Shown one piece after another: positions 1-9,078 of a stretch of 64,000 nt of DNA; within the stretch, counting starts at the first letter, position 1, and every line of letters starts with the position of its first letter. This DNA comes from Microbacterium oleivorans (GTDB lineage Bacteria > Actinomycetota > Actinomycetes > Actinomycetales > Microbacteriaceae). The stretch lies in the NCBI RefSeq assembly GCF_023715745.1, contig NZ_JAMBOV010000003.1:496001-560000 (forward strand), given 5' to 3'. A model generated the notes under the pieces. It was not told the DNA's origin. It saw only the letters and a program-made list of their open reading frames with translations, and searched no databases. A program made the translations under genes and the position numbers.

Positions 1-834
1 GGCGGTGTGGTGCGGCGCTTCGAAGGGCGGCCGCCGCTGGAGCGTCGTCACCGGGAGGCCGGCCAATGATCGGATCGACGCGACCTGCAGCGCTGTCGGG
101 TCGTCCAGATCGGGAAGCAACCCGGGAAGGCGTCGGGCGAGCATCGTCTTGCCCGCGCCAGGTGGGCCGCTCATGAGGAGATGGTGACCGCCGGCCGCCG
201 CGACGATCAGCGCCTCCACCGCGTCGCTCTGTCCGATCACGTCCGCCAGGTCGGGCGTGTCCTCGGCCTCCCCCGAGCCGGTCACGGGCGCGGGGACGGG
301 CTCGGTGACGACGTCCGGGACATCGAGCCCATGCGCGCGGGCGACATCGCGCAGACTGATCGCACCTCTCACCTCGATGCCCTCGACCAGCTCGGCTTCG
401 GGGAGGTTCCCGTGGGGCACGATGACCCGGCGGAAGCCCGCCCGAGCCGCCGCGACGACGGCCGGCAGCACGCCGACGACCGGACGCAGCCTGCCGTCCA
501 GCCCCAGCTCCCCCAGGTGCACCGTCTCCGCCAGCGACTGCCGGTCCAGAGGAGCCTCCGTCGCGACAGCTGCGATGGCCACGGCGACATCCAGAGCCGA
601 ACCGCGCTTGGGGAGGTTCGCCGGGGAGAGATTGACCGTCACATGGCGGCGCGGCAGGGGAAGGTCGCTGTTGGCGCAGGCGTTGTGGACACGCTGCTGC
701 GCCTCACCGATCGCCTTGTCGGCGAGCCCGATGATCGAGAACCCGGGGATCTGGTTGGACAGGTCGGCCTCCACCTCGACGATGTCGCCCACCAGTCCGG
801 TGAGGACGACGGACCATGTGCGGCCGAGGCTCAT
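1..834 (-). CDS. YifB/ComM-type Mg-chelatase-like AAA+ ATPase (3' part missing)
   Basis: The gene starts at the ATG at 834 and runs off the left edge, so only the N-terminal 278 codons are present. The N-terminal part is the ChlI/Lon-protease-like fold of this family (start MSLGRTWSVVLTGLVGD, then NLSPANLPKRGSALDVAIA). It is followed by the Mg-chelatase ATPase domain with Walker A GPPGAGKTML near residue 220. ComM is a hexameric helicase that promotes branch migration in natural transformation in Gram-negative bacteria; its role in actinobacteria is less clear. The start overlaps the yraN stop by ATGA, so the two are probably co-transcribed and translationally coupled. In actinobacteria dprA often follows, but that lies outside the window. 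Confidence 0.9.
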   Translation of the reverse strand, partial: MSLGRTWSVVLTGLVGDIVEVEADLSNQIPGFSIIGLADKAIGEAQQRVHNACANSDLPLPRRHVTVNLSPANLPKRGSALDVAVAIAAVATEAPLDRQSLAETVHLGELGLDGRLRPVVGVLPAVVAAARAGFRRVIVPHGNLPEAELVEGIEVRGAISLRDVARAHGLDVPDVVTEPVPAPVTGSGEAEDTPDLADVIGQSDAVEALIVAAAGGHHLLMSGPPGAGKTMLARRLPGLLPDLDDPTALQVASIRSLAGLPVTTLQRRPPFEAPHHTA

Positions 835-1193
835 CGCAGATCCTCGAGGTGCTCGAGCACCGCGGTGTCGGGGTCCGCGCCCGTGATCCCGATGACGTCG
901 AGCCGAAGGCGACGGCCGCGCGCGGCGTCCGGATGAGCGACGATCCAGGCTGCGGCCAATCGCCACAGCCGGTCGCGCTTGCGCGCGTGGACCGCGGAGA
1001 ACGGATGCCCGAACCACTCTCCTCGGCGGGTCTTGACCTCCACGACCACCAGCTCGTCGCCTCGCGCGGCGACGATGTCGATCTCACCGCTGTGCGTACG
1101 CCAGTTCCGGTCGAGGATGCGATAGCCGCTGTGTCGGAGATGCCTCTCGGCACGCTCCTCACCGGCGCGGCCGAGGTCGTCTTTCGCTGCCAT
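831..1193 (-). CDS. YraN/UPF0102 family nuclease-like protein
   Basis: 120 residues, the usual size of UPF0102. The restriction-endonuclease-like core is visible: GEERAERHLRHSGYRILDRN, then GEIDIVA and VVVEVKTRRG, which give the acidic residues and the E-x-K of a PD-(D/E)XK fold. The biochemical role of YraN is not established; the fold predicts nucleic acid binding or cleavage, and the family is often encoded next to rnhB and comM. It ends in a 4-base ATGA overlap with the ComM-like gene. No Shine-Dalgarno site stands out in the 90-base gap before it. Confidence 0.9.
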   Translation of the reverse strand: MAAKDDLGRAGEERAERHLRHSGYRILDRNWRTHSGEIDIVAARGDELVVVEVKTRRGEWFGHPFSAVHARKRDRLWRLAAAWIVAHPDAARGRRLRLDVIGITGADPDTAVLEHLEDLR

Positions 1194-1283
1194 GGACCCA
1201 CTGTCCGAGGCGCGTGCGGTTCAGCACCCGCGCGAGCGGCGTCCCGTGGAGAAGAGGCAGCTGCCGCGGTCTGGGGAGAAGGC

Positions 1284-1607
1284 TCAGCCGTCGAGCGAGA
1301 GCTCTTCCGGCAACTGGAAGTCGCGTCGCTGCAGCTCCTCCACGTTGACGTCCTTGAACGTGAGCACACGGACCGACTTCACGAAGCGGTCTGCGCGGTA
1401 GATGTCCCACACCCAGACGTCGTTCATCGAGATCTCGAAGTAGAAGTCGTGCTCGGTGTCCCGACGTACGACGTTCACCTCGTTGGCGAGGTAGAACCGA
1501 CGCTCCGTCTCGATCACGTACTGGAACTGGCCGACGACATCGCGGTACTCCTTGTACAGGGCCAGCTCGAGTTCGCGGTCGTAGTCCTCGAAGACTTCGT
1601 CATCCAT
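1284..1607 (-). CDS. DUF2469 family protein
   Basis: 107 residues, acidic, starting MDDEVFEDYDRELELALYKE and containing the conserved stretch FQYVIETERRFYLANEVNV. This is the DUF2469 family, found almost only in actinobacteria and normally sitting between rnhB and yraN, as here. Its function is unknown. The ATG at 1607 is preceded by GGAG at a suitable distance, and a TAGGAT -10-like element lies 9 bases upstream of the ATG. It may therefore have its own promoter as well as read-through from rnhB. Confidence 0.93.
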   Translation of the reverse strand: MDDEVFEDYDRELELALYKEYRDVVGQFQYVIETERRFYLANEVNVVRRDTEHDFYFEISMNDVWVWDIYRADRFVKSVRVLTFKDVNVEELQRRDFQLPEELSLDG

Positions 1608-1646
1608 GGTGACTCCATCCTAGGCGGGCAGCTGCCGCCCTCGGAC

Positions 1647-2309
1647 CTAGAAGAGGGTGGGCGCAGCGGCGATCGCCCACGACGCACGATGATGCCCGCT
1701 GAGACCGTGCTCCTCGATCGCCACCCGATGCTCCGCGCTCGCGTACCCCTTGTTCCGGACCCATCCGTAGATCGGGGCCTCCGCGTCCAGGGTGGTCATG
1801 TGCTCGTCTCGCGCGACTTTCGCGATGACGGATGCTGCCGACGCCGACGCGCAGTCCCGGTCGGCTTTGATGATCGGGAGCACTCCGCGGCCGACGGGCG
1901 CGACCGGGGTGATGTAGTCGTGATTGCCGTCCAGGACGACGAGCGCGTCGGAGATGTCGATGCCCTGTGTGCGGAGGCCCTCGATGGCGCGAGCCGCGGC
2001 CAGACCCAGGGCCCGCATGATCCCCACCTGATCGATCTCGGCCGCTGATGCCCACCCCACAGCGTGTGCCGGGACCCACGCGCGGGCGCGTTCGGCGATC
2101 CCCGCACGGCGCGGTTCGACGATCAGCTTGGAGTCCCGCAGGCCCTCGGGCACGCGACGCCGGCTGAAGGCGGCATCCGCTGCCACCGCGCCGACGGCGA
2201 CGGGGCCGGCCAGAGATCCCCGCCCGACCTCGTCGCACGCGATGATCAGGGGGTGCTCGCGGAGCAGCCTCCGCTCGACGGAGAGCGTCGGAGCGACCAC
2301 CGCCATCAC
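1647..2309 (-). CDS. rnhB: Ribonuclease HII
   Basis: 220 residues. RNase HII cuts the RNA strand of RNA-DNA hybrids and removes misincorporated ribonucleotides. The active-site acidic residues are visible in IACDEVGRGSLAGP (Asp and Glu, about residue 25), VVLDGNHD (about residue 117) and KADRDCASASAASVIAK (about residue 137). The start is GTG at 2309, which overlaps the lepB stop as GTGA; the ATG immediately after, at 2306, is an alternative. The overlap argues for translational coupling to lepB, the usual actinobacterial arrangement. Confidence 0.96.
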   Translation of the reverse strand: MMAVVAPTLSVERRLLREHPLIIACDEVGRGSLAGPVAVGAVAADAAFSRRRVPEGLRDSKLIVEPRRAGIAERARAWVPAHAVGWASAAEIDQVGIMRALGLAAARAIEGLRTQGIDISDALVVLDGNHDYITPVAPVGRGVLPIIKADRDCASASAASVIAKVARDEHMTTLDAEAPIYGWVRNKGYASAEHRVAIEEHGLSGHHRASWAIAAAPTLF

Positions 2310-3043
2310 GGCGCCGGCACCCCGCGGAAGACGTCGTGATGCGAGTCGATCACACCGAACCGATCGAACGGCCAGGTGATGAGGAAGGCGCGCCCGACGA
2401 TGTTGTCCGTGGGCACGAAACCGTGACCGGGCTGCTCCTGCTGATAGCGCGAGTCCTGCGAATTGTCCCGATTGTCGCCGAGCACCCAGATCGACCCGTC
2501 GGGAACCGTGACGTCGTAATCGAACTCGTCGGGCGCCGACTGGGAGGGTCCCAGGTCCAGATAGGGGGTCTCGTCGATCGGCACGTCGTTCACCGTCACC
2601 TGCCCGAGCGCGTTGCAGCAGACGACGTGGTCACCCGGCAGGCCGATGATGCGTTTGATGAGGTGATCGTCGCTGTCCGACGCCGTGAGTCCGACGAGCG
2701 ACCCCAGCCAATCGAGGGCCGCCGTCAGAGGAGGCTGCGGCGGCTCATACGTGGTCGGAAGCCAGCCACCCGGATCCCGGAACACGACGACGTCACCTCG
2801 CTCGTAACCGTTGAAGCGCGGAGTCAGCTCGTCGACCAGGATCCGATCGCCCTCCAGCAGCGTGCGCTCCATCGATCCCGACGGGATGTAGAAGGACCTC
2901 ACGAGGAATGTCTTCACGAGGAACGACACCAGCACTGCGACCAGCAGGATCACGAGGACGTCCCGGATGAAGGGCCAGGGCCCGCGTCGGGGTCGGGAAC
3001 GCGCGTCGCTGCCGAGCGTCGGCGACGAAGAGTCGGTCGTCAT
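2306..3043 (-). CDS. lepB: Signal peptidase I
   Basis: 245 residues from the ATG at 3043, which has GAAGGA four bases upstream; the open frame extends further but without a ribosome site. After a short basic N-terminus there is one membrane segment (DVLVILLVAVLVSFLVKTFL). The catalytic serine follows in IPSGSMERTL and the catalytic lysine in IKRIIGLPGDHV. The C-terminal box GDNRDNSQDSR completes the signature. The enzyme removes signal peptides of secreted proteins on the outer face of the membrane. It sits between rplS and rnhB, with a strong hairpin separating it from rplS. Confidence 0.96.
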   Translation of the reverse strand: MTTDSSSPTLGSDARSRPRRGPWPFIRDVLVILLVAVLVSFLVKTFLVRSFYIPSGSMERTLLEGDRILVDELTPRFNGYERGDVVVFRDPGGWLPTTYEPPQPPLTAALDWLGSLVGLTASDSDDHLIKRIIGLPGDHVVCCNALGQVTVNDVPIDETPYLDLGPSQSAPDEFDYDVTVPDGSIWVLGDNRDNSQDSRYQQEQPGHGFVPTDNIVGRAFLITWPFDRFGVIDSHHDVFRGVPAP

Positions 3044-3130
3044 GCTGTCCTTCACCGGTGCCGGGGTTCGGCGACCATCCACCAGCGTCGCACATCGCGC
3101 GCGTGCGGAGCATCGAAACGCCCGGGAACG

Positions 3131-3165
3131 ACGGATGCCCCGGGACCGGGTCCCGGGGCATCCGT
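3131..3165 (-). terminator. Hairpin after rplS
   Basis: A 15-bp perfect inverted repeat (arm ACGGATGCCCCGGGA at 3131-3145, 5-base loop, arm 3151-3165) lies 13 bases after the rplS stop. It has no long U run. Each arm carries the GGATGCC/GGCATCC word that recurs through the window. It probably separates rplS from lepB. Confidence 0.75.
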
Positions 3166-3177
3166 CGAGGAGCGCGA

Positions 3178-3525
3178 TCAGTTGTCGCGCTTCTCCTTGA
3201 TCTTGGCCTTCTTGCCGCGCAGCTCGCGCAGGTAGTAGAGCTTCGCACGACGGACGTCACCACGCGTGACGACCTCGATGTGGTCGATCACCGGGCTGTG
3301 GACCGGGAAGGTCCGCTCGACGCCCACCTGGAAGCTGATCTTGCGGACGGTGAAGGTCTCGCGCACGCCGTCGCCCGAGCGACCGATGACGACACCCTGG
3401 AAGACCTGGATACGCGAGCGGTTGCCTTCGGTGATGTTGACGTGCACCTTGACGGTGTCGCCGGCGTTGAAGACGGGGATGTCCGAACGCAGCGAGGCTG
3501 CGTCGACGGAGTCGAGGATCTGCAT
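3178..3525 (-). CDS. rplS: 50S ribosomal protein L19
   Basis: 115 residues, starting [19 protein letters not shown], with the family core [19 protein letters not shown] and the C-terminal [21 protein letters not shown]19 sits at the 30S-50S interface. The ATG at 3525 is chosen because AGGA stands at good spacing before it; an in-frame GTG at 3534 falls directly on that AGGA and is unlikely. It has its own promoter and a roughly 120-base untranslated leader, and a hairpin follows it. Confidence 0.97.
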   Translation of the reverse strand: MQILDSVDAASLRSDIPVFNAGDTVKVHVNITEGNRSRIQVFQGVVIGRSGDGVRETFTVRKISFQVGVERTFPVHSPVIDHIEVVTRGDVRRAKLYYLRELRGKKAKIKEKRDN

Positions 3526-3653
3526 GATCGTCACTTCCTGCGACCGCCTCAGGTCGATCGCGAGAGTAAGAGGAGAAAAGGATGCGGTGCCGGTCGGATC
3601 CGATGAGGTTCCGAACTCCCCCGAGGCAGAGAACTGTCACGGCACAAAGGGTC

Positions 3654-3683
3654 ATTCTGCCATGGATGCCGACCCCGGCCAAA
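3654..3683 (-). promoter_or_regulatory. Promoter of rplS
   Basis: On the minus strand, TTTGGC (3683-3678), an 18-base spacer and CAGAAT (3659-3654) sit about 130 bases before rplS. The -10 lies in the word TGGCAGAATG, which recurs at the same relative position before rpsP. The predicted transcript start is near 3647. Confidence 0.55.
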
Positions 3684-3698
3684 CCGCGCTCTACCGAC

Positions 3699-4157
3699 TC
3701 ACGTGAGCGGGTCGCGGTGCTCCTCGACCACGACGACCCTGTCGGGCGTCTGCGCCGGCGCCGTGTACCTCCGGAGGATCACGGACGGGCGCGCCTCCTG
3801 GAACAGCTGCCGGAGGGAGAGCCAGAAGACGGCGAGGTAGACCAGCGTCGCTGCGATGAGCAGCGGCCAGAACCAGACCTCCGAGAAGAAGCCGACGGCG
3901 ATCGTCAGGATGTGCCACACGCCCACTCCGGCGACGTCCCACCACGAGACCGTCCGGGTGTGCCGCACGGTGCCCCGCGAGCGGATCAGCAGCGTCAGGA
4001 TGAGCTGGCCGATGAGCACGGATGGGATCGCCATGATCAGGACCCAGGCGAGGGCCCAGCCACCGGCATCCGACACGATCCACCCGACGACCAGCCACAG
4101 CGGGAGAACCACCGCACTCGGCAGGAGCCAGAAGAAGAATCCGCGACGCAGAGCCAT
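3699..4157 (-). CDS. Small four-helix membrane protein of unknown function
   Basis: 152 residues with about four hydrophobic helices (FFFWLLPSAVVLPLWLVVGW; WALAWVLIMAIPSVLIGQLI; VWHILTIAVGFFSEVWFW; PLLIAATLVYLAVFWL) and a polar C-terminal tail. I do not recognise the family. It lies between trmD and rplS, an unusual addition to this conserved cluster. The ATG at 4157 is six bases after a TAGCAT -10 element (4169-4164) with no Shine-Dalgarno site, so the mRNA may be leaderless. Confidence 0.75.
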   Translation of the reverse strand: MALRRGFFFWLLPSAVVLPLWLVVGWIVSDAGGWALAWVLIMAIPSVLIGQLILTLLIRSRGTVRHTRTVSWWDVAGVGVWHILTIAVGFFSEVWFWPLLIAATLVYLAVFWLSLRQLFQEARPSVILRRYTAPAQTPDRVVVVEEHRDPLT

Positions 4158-4163
4158 CTTCTG

Positions 4164-4169
4164 ATGCTA
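4164..4169 (-). promoter_or_regulatory. -10 element of a leaderless start (membrane protein gene)
   Basis: TAGCAT on the minus strand is followed by six bases and then the ATG at 4157. This places the predicted +1 on or next to the start codon. Confidence 0.45.
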
Positions 4170-4205
4170 CGCCGCCCCGCGCCCGAGGGAATCGGCGTCA
4201 GCGGA

Positions 4206-4913
4206 TCAGTCGCTGAGCAGGTCCGGTCGTCGTAGACGCGTCCGCTCGATCTGCTGCTCGCGCCGCCACTGCGCGACGCGTCCATGGTGACCGCTCAGGA
4301 GCACATCGGGGACGTCGTGGCCGCGCCAGGATGCCGGCTTGGTATAGGACGGGTACTCGAGGAGGCCGTCCTCGTGTGACTCCTCGACGAGACTCTCCGG
4401 GTTGCCCACGACGCCGGGAACAAGGCGTCCGACGGCTTCGATCATGGCCATCGCGGCGACCTCGCCGCCGTTCAGCACGTAGTCGCCGAGACTCACCAGT
4501 CGGACGCGCCCGAGGGTCGAGGCGTACGCAAAGACTCGCTCGTCGATGCCTTCGTAACGCCCGCACCCGAAGACGATGTGCCGCTCCGTGCTCCACTCGC
4601 GTGCAAGGGACTGCGTGAACCGCTCCCCCGCGGGCGACGGGAAGACGAAGAGTGGACCCGACTCCGCATCCGTTCCGTCTTCGCCGTCTGCGGCGATGGT
4701 GTCGAGGACCCGGCCCCAGGGTTCGGGTTTCATGACCATTCCCGCGCCCCCACCGTAGGGGGTGTCGTCGACGGTCCGGTGTCGATCGGTCGTGTGATCG
4801 CGCAGGTCGTGGACGCGGATGTCCAGCAGACCCGCGCCTCGAGCGCGGCCCAGGAGCGAGACTTCGAGGACGTCGAAGAAGGCCGGGAAGATCGTGACGA
4901 CGTCGATGCGCAC
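4206..4913 (-). CDS. trmD: tRNA (guanine-N1-)-methyltransferase TrmD
   Basis: 235 residues. TrmD methylates G37 of tRNAs that read CNN codons, using SAM, and prevents +1 frameshifting. The trefoil-knot SAM site is visible: [14 protein letters not shown], then [13 protein letters not shown] and [19 protein letters not shown]. The start is GTG (4913), one base after the rimM stop, as in the usual rpsP-khpA-rimM-trmD operon. It encodes an Arg-rich C-terminal tail ending RRPDLLSD. Confidence 0.97.
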   Translation of the reverse strand: MRIDVVTIFPAFFDVLEVSLLGRARGAGLLDIRVHDLRDHTTDRHRTVDDTPYGGGAGMVMKPEPWGRVLDTIAADGEDGTDAESGPLFVFPSPAGERFTQSLAREWSTERHIVFGCGRYEGIDERVFAYASTLGRVRLVSLGDYVLNGGEVAAMAMIEAVGRLVPGVVGNPESLVEESHEDGLLEYPSYTKPASWRGHDVPDVLLSGHHGRVAQWRREQQIERTRLRRPDLLSD

Positions 4914-4914
4914 G

Positions 4915-5517
4915 TCAGGACCCGGAAGCGCCCTCGTCGCCGTCCTCCGGACGAGCGTCCTCCTCGGCGGGGAGGTCTTCGAACAGGCCGGCGGGAGGAG
5001 TGACGACGAGTCGGCCGGCCGCCATGTCGACCTCGGGGACGATGGCCTTGACGAAGGGAACCAGGACCTCGCGGTCCTCCCCCGTCAGCTGCACGCCCAG
5101 CAGATCCTGTGCAGGGAAGTGATCCACGCGGGTGACGCGCCCGATCACACCCCCGTCACGGACCACGTCGAGGCCCACCAACTGATGGTCGTACCAGGCG
5201 TCATCCTCGACGACCGGTTCGGTGGCATCCTGATCGATCCAGAGGATCGCGCGGACGATGGACTCGGCAGCCGTGCGGTCGTCGATCCCCTCCAGGAAGA
5301 CGACCGGGTGCGAATTCATCCATTTGAACTCGCGGACCGTGACGGTCTTACCGTGCCAGGGCGATGACTCCGGCACCTGCAGAGTGAACTCCGCGCCCGG
5401 CGTGAAGCGTCCGTCCGGATCGTCCGTGTAGAGCTCGAGCTTGAGGGCGCCCTTGAGACCGTGCGCTTTGACCAGGCGTCCGACGCGGAGCTGCGTGCGG
5501 GCCGACTTCGCGGACAC
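4915..5517 (-). CDS. rimM: 16S rRNA processing protein RimM
   Basis: About 200 residues. RimM binds S19 and assists 30S head maturation. The N-terminal domain starts [20 protein letters not shown], and a PRC-barrel-like domain follows ([24 protein letters not shown], given here as its span only). GTG at 5517, just after the khpA stop, is the preferred start; a TTG at 5538 inside khpA is the alternative. Neither has a clear Shine-Dalgarno site, so coupling to khpA is likely. The tail after residue 185 is acidic ([16 protein letters not shown]). Confidence 0.92.
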   Translation of the reverse strand: MSAKSARTQLRVGRLVKAHGLKGALKLELYTDDPDGRFTPGAEFTLQVPESSPWHGKTVTVREFKWMNSHPVVFLEGIDDRTAAESIVRAILWIDQDATEPVVEDDAWYDHQLVGLDVVRDGGVIGRVTRVDHFPAQDLLGVQLTGEDREVLVPFVKAIVPEVDMAAGRLVVTPPAGLFEDLPAEEDARPEDGDEGASGS

Positions 5518-5518
5518 G

Positions 5519-5749
5519 TCAGTCGTCCGAGACGTCAACGCGGACGCGCTTACCGTCGGCCAGAGCAGAGATGAGGGTGCGCAGGGCCTTCGCCGTGCGT
5601 CCGCCGCGCCCGATCACACGACCCCGGTCATCGGGGTGCACACGCACCTCCAGCACCTCGCCGCGGGGCGACGTGCTGGAGGCGATGGCGACGTCGTCCG
5701 GGTGATCGACGATCCCCTTGACGATGTGCTCGAGCGCGGCGGCCAGCAA
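5519..5749 (-). CDS. khpA: KH-domain RNA-binding protein KhpA
   Basis: 76 residues forming a single KH domain of the UPF0109 family. The RNA-binding GxxG loop is in RVIGRGGRTAKALRTLI. KhpA works with KhpB in other Gram-positive bacteria as a global RNA chaperone that influences cell division and elongation. It lies 4 bases after rpsP and just before rimM, its standard position. Confidence 0.93.
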   Translation of the reverse strand: MLAAALEHIVKGIVDHPDDVAIASSTSPRGEVLEVRVHPDDRGRVIGRGGRTAKALRTLISALADGKRVRVDVSDD

Positions 5750-5753
5750 GGTC

Positions 5754-6167
5754 TTACTCGGACTCGGTCGCGTCGTCGGCGGCCTCGGCCTCGGCGGCGG
5801 GCGCCTCGGCCTTCTTCTCCGCCTTCGGCTTGATGACCGACTTCTTGGACGAGTCGAACTCGAACGGCGCCTTCGGCTCGGCCGTCTTCACGGTCGAGAC
5901 GGCGTCCTTGTCACCCTTGAACTTGCCCCAGTCGCCGGTCAGCTTGAGGATGGCGGCGACCTGCTCGGTCGGCTGAGCACCGACGCAGAGCCAGTACTGC
6001 GCGCGCTCCGAGTCGACCTCGATGAACGAGGGCTGCTCGGTCGGGTGGTACTTGCCGATCTCCTCGATGACGCGACCGTCGCGCTTGGTGCGCGAGTCGG
6101 CGACGACGATGCGGTAGTAGGGCGCACGGATCTTGCCGAGACGCTTCAGACGGATCTTGACAGCCAC
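5754..6167 (-). CDS. rpsP: 30S ribosomal protein S16
   Basis: 137 residues from the GTG at 6167, preceded by AGGAGAAT. The N-terminal 80 residues match S16 ([33 protein letters not shown]). The C-terminal 50 residues are a Lys/Ala/Glu-rich extension ending [12 protein letters not shown], common in actinobacterial S16 and probably disordered. The open frame runs back through ffh to 7736, but that is the shadow of another gene. First gene of the rpsP-khpA-rimM-trmD operon. Confidence 0.96.
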   Translation of the reverse strand: MAVKIRLKRLGKIRAPYYRIVVADSRTKRDGRVIEEIGKYHPTEQPSFIEVDSERAQYWLCVGAQPTEQVAAILKLTGDWGKFKGDKDAVSTVKTAEPKAPFEFDSSKKSVIKPKAEKKAEAPAAEAEAADDATESE

Positions 6168-6293
6168 AATTCTCCTGAATGGTGTTGCGAATGATGATGA
6201 ACGTCGCCTGGAGCGTGGGGTGCACACCCGGCGGGAGCTCTGCGGTGGACCTCCGAGCCGGATAGAGGGTCGGGCAAGGCGGTCCAACCGTCC

Positions 6294-6323
6294 ATTCTGC
6301 CAGATGCGGGAGGATGCCGCGAA
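6294..6323 (-). promoter_or_regulatory. Promoter of rpsP
   Basis: TTCGCG (6323-6318), an 18-base spacer and CAGAAT (6299-6294) on the minus strand, within TGGCAGAATG. This is the same -10 word and spacing as before rplS. It predicts a 5' leader of about 120 bases before rpsP, long enough for autoregulation. Confidence 0.5.
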
Positions 6324-6353
6324 CCGCCGAACGGGCGTGACACACTGGGCCGC

Positions 6354-7511
6354 ATGACGGTGACCTTCGCCACATCCGCTCGTTCGACCGTGGGGATCGA
6401 GTGGGAGCTCATGCTGGCGGATCGTTCGACCGGCGACCTCGTCCCGGCCGCACCGAGCATCCTCGACCGGATCGAGGACCAGACGCGCCATGAACGACAC
6501 ACCGTGACCGGCGAACTGCTCACCAACACCATCGAGGTCACCAGCGGCGTCGGCGACACCGTCGCTGCGGCGGTCGACGACGTCGCCGATGCGATCGACC
6601 TCATCCGAACGGTGACGGATGCTCGCGATATCGAACTCCTGTGCGCCGGGAGCCACCCCTTCGCCCGGTGGTACGACCAGCAGGTGACCGACAAGACGCG
6701 CTACCACACGCTCATCGAGCGGACGCAGTGGTGGGGGCGGAACATGATGATCTGGGGCATCCACGTCCACGTGGGCGTCGAGGACGTCTCCAAAGTGTTC
6801 CCGTTGATCAACGCGCTCTCGGCTTACCTCCCCCACCTGCAGGCGTTGTCCGCGTCGAGCCCGTTCTGGGCGGGGGAACGCACCGGGTATGCATCCAATC
6901 GCGCCCTCGTCTTCCAACAGCTCCCCACGGCCGGGCTTCCATGGCGGCTCGAGTCCTGGTCGGAGTACGAGGCGTACCTGGATGACATGGTCCGCACCGG
7001 CGTCATGGCGGATGCCACCGAGGTCCGGTGGGACATCCGACCTGCGCCGCGGTGGGGCACCATCGAGATCCGCGCCTGCGACGGCATGTCGACCCTGCCC
7101 GAGCTCGCGGCCGTCGCCGCACTCGTCCAGGTGCTGGCCGAGCACTTCTCCCGCATGCTCGACGAGGGCCGACCGCTTCCCACCATCCAGCCGTGGTTCG
7201 TGCGGGAGAACAAATGGCGGGCCGCTCGGTACGGCCTGGACACCGAGATCATCGTGGATCGCGACGGACGGCAGCGCCCGGTCGCGGATCACCTCCGCGA
7301 GATCACCGAAGCGCTCTCCCCCATCGCGGCGGAGCTGCACTGCGCGAAGGAGTTCGCCGGCGTGGCCCAGATCCTCGATCAGGGGGCGAGCTACGAACGC
7401 CAGATCCGCGTCGCGGATGCCGCCGACGGAGACCTCCGCGAGGTCGTCCACCACCTCATCCGCGAGTTCCGAGCCGGACCGACACTGCGGGAGTTCGTGT
7501 CGGTCGGCTGA
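6354..7511 (+). CDS. ybdK: Carboxylate-amine ligase, YbdK/GCS2 family
   Basis: 385 residues. The family resembles glutamate-cysteine ligase type 2 and joins a carboxylate to an amine using ATP; the natural substrate in actinobacteria is not settled. Visible family features are [19 protein letters not shown] at the N-terminus, the metal/ATP strand [14 protein letters not shown] near residue 140, and [19 protein letters not shown] near residue 225. It is transcribed divergently from rpsP and convergently with ffh, only 4 bases apart, so it interrupts the rpsP-ffh neighbourhood. EgtA-like activity is an alternative, but no other ergothioneine gene is nearby. Confidence 0.88.
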   Translation: MTVTFATSARSTVGIEWELMLADRSTGDLVPAAPSILDRIEDQTRHERHTVTGELLTNTIEVTSGVGDTVAAAVDDVADAIDLIRTVTDARDIELLCAGSHPFARWYDQQVTDKTRYHTLIERTQWWGRNMMIWGIHVHVGVEDVSKVFPLINALSAYLPHLQALSASSPFWAGERTGYASNRALVFQQLPTAGLPWRLESWSEYEAYLDDMVRTGVMADATEVRWDIRPAPRWGTIEIRACDGMSTLPELAAVAALVQVLAEHFSRMLDEGRPLPTIQPWFVRENKWRAARYGLDTEIIVDRDGRQRPVADHLREITEALSPIAAELHCAKEFAGVAQILDQGASYERQIRVADAADGDLREVVHHLIREFRAGPTLREFVSVG

Positions 7512-7515
7512 TTCC

Positions 7516-9066
7516 TCAGCCCTTCCCGAAGAGCTTCTGGATCTCGGTGAGGTCGGCCTCCGTCGGCTGCGGCGCACCGCCCAGCCCGAAGCCCGACCCC
7601 GAAGGAGCCGAGTTCGCCGCCGCGAGCCCCGCGTTCTCCGCGGCGCGCTTGGCAGGGTTCCCCGATCGGGACCCGCCGCTGCTCTTCTGCTTCTTGCCGC
7701 GCTTGCTCGAGGCGCCGGGCTTGCCGCCGATCGCACCCATGCCCGGCATCGAAGGCACGCCGCCCCGCGCCACCGTCTTCATCATCTTCGCCGCCTGGTC
7801 GAACCGCTGCACCAACTGGTTGACGTCGGTGACCGTCATGCCCGAGCCGCGCGCGATCCGGAGTCGGCGGGATCCGTTGAGGACCTTCGGATTGCGACGC
7901 TCCCCGGGGGTCATGGAACGGATGATCGCCTCGGTGCGATCGATCTCGCGCTCGTCGAAGCTCTCGATTTGCTGCTTCATCTGCCCCATACCGGGCAGCA
8001 TCCCCAGCATCTTCTTCATCGAGCCCATCTTGCGGACCTGCTGCAGCTGCTCGAGGAAGTCCTCGAGGGTGAACTGCTCGGTCGCGAGCTTCTGCGCGAC
8101 GCGCTGCGCCTCCTCCTCGTCGAACGCCTGCTGCGCCTGCTCGATGAGGGTGAGGATGTCGCCGAGGTCGAGGATGCGACTCGCCATCCGGTCGGGGTGG
8201 AAGGCCTCCAGGTCGTCGAGGCCCTCGCCGGTCGAGGCGAAGATGATGGGACGGCCCGTCACCGATGCCACCGACAACGCGGCACCACCGCGCGCGTCTC
8301 CGTCGAGCTTGGACAGCACGACACCGGTGAAGTCGACGCCGTCCTGGAACGCCTTCGCCGTGTTGACGGCGTCCTGACCGATCATCGCGTCGATGACGAA
8401 GAGCACCTCGTCCGGATCGGTCACCTTGCGGATGTTCGCGGCCTGCTTCATGAGCTCCGCATCCACGCCGAGGCGACCCGCGGTGTCGATGATGACGGTG
8501 TCGTACTGCTGCCGGCGGGCGTACTCGACTCCCTCGCGAGCGACCTTCACCGGGTCGCCGACGCCGTTCCCCGGCTCCGGCGCGTAGATCGCCGCTCCGG
8601 CGCGTTCCGCCACGACCGTGAGCTGGTTGACGGCGTTGGGCCGCTGCAGGTCGCAAGCGACGAGGAGGGGGGTGTGTCCGTCCTTCTCGAGCTGCTTCGC
8701 GAGCTTGCCGGCGAAGGTGGTCTTTCCCGAGCCCTGAAGTCCCGCGAGCATGATGACGGTGGGCGGCTGCTTAGCGAACTGCAGACGCCGCTGCTGGCCG
8801 CCCAGGATCGCGACGAGCTCCTCGTTGACGATCTGCACGACCTGCTGCGCGGGGTTGAGCGCGCGATTCACTTCGTCACCGAGAGCGCGCTCGCGCACCT
8901 TGCCGGTGAAGTCCTTGACGACCTGGAGCGCGACGTCCGCGTCGAGGAGAGCCCGTCGGATCTCCCGCACGGTTCCGTCGATGTCGGCAGGCGAGAGCTT
9001 GCCCTTCGTGCGGAGGTTGCGGAAGGTCTCGGTGAGACGATCTGAGAGCGTGCCGAAGGTAGCCAT
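7516..9066 (-). CDS. ffh: Signal recognition particle protein Ffh
   Basis: 516 residues. Ffh binds 4.5S RNA and signal sequences and targets membrane proteins through FtsY. The N domain is followed by the GTPase G domain with [29 protein letters not shown] and [15 protein letters not shown] Met-rich M domain follows ([20 protein letters not shown]). The C-terminal 70 residues are Gly/Ser/Lys-rich and likely unstructured. A TAAACT -10 element lies 9 bases before the ATG. ftsY is in the same orientation 3.3 kb away. Confidence 0.97.
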   Translation of the reverse strand: MATFGTLSDRLTETFRNLRTKGKLSPADIDGTVREIRRALLDADVALQVVKDFTGKVRERALGDEVNRALNPAQQVVQIVNEELVAILGGQQRRLQFAKQPPTVIMLAGLQGSGKTTFAGKLAKQLEKDGHTPLLVACDLQRPNAVNQLTVVAERAGAAIYAPEPGNGVGDPVKVAREGVEYARRQQYDTVIIDTAGRLGVDAELMKQAANIRKVTDPDEVLFVIDAMIGQDAVNTAKAFQDGVDFTGVVLSKLDGDARGGAALSVASVTGRPIIFASTGEGLDDLEAFHPDRMASRILDLGDILTLIEQAQQAFDEEEAQRVAQKLATEQFTLEDFLEQLQQVRKMGSMKKMLGMLPGMGQMKQQIESFDEREIDRTEAIIRSMTPGERRNPKVLNGSRRLRIARGSGMTVTDVNQLVQRFDQAAKMMKTVARGGVPSMPGMGAIGGKPGASSKRGKKQKSSGGSRSGNPAKRAAENAGLAAANSAPSGSGFGLGGAPQPTEADLTEIQKLFGKG

Positions 9067-9078
9067 GATGGCTCGAGT

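Noticed and set aside
5754..7736. 660-residue frame joining rpsP to a long N-terminal extension
   Set aside because: The extension runs through the divergent ybdK gene and into the end of ffh; S16 has a good GTG start with AGGAG at 6167.
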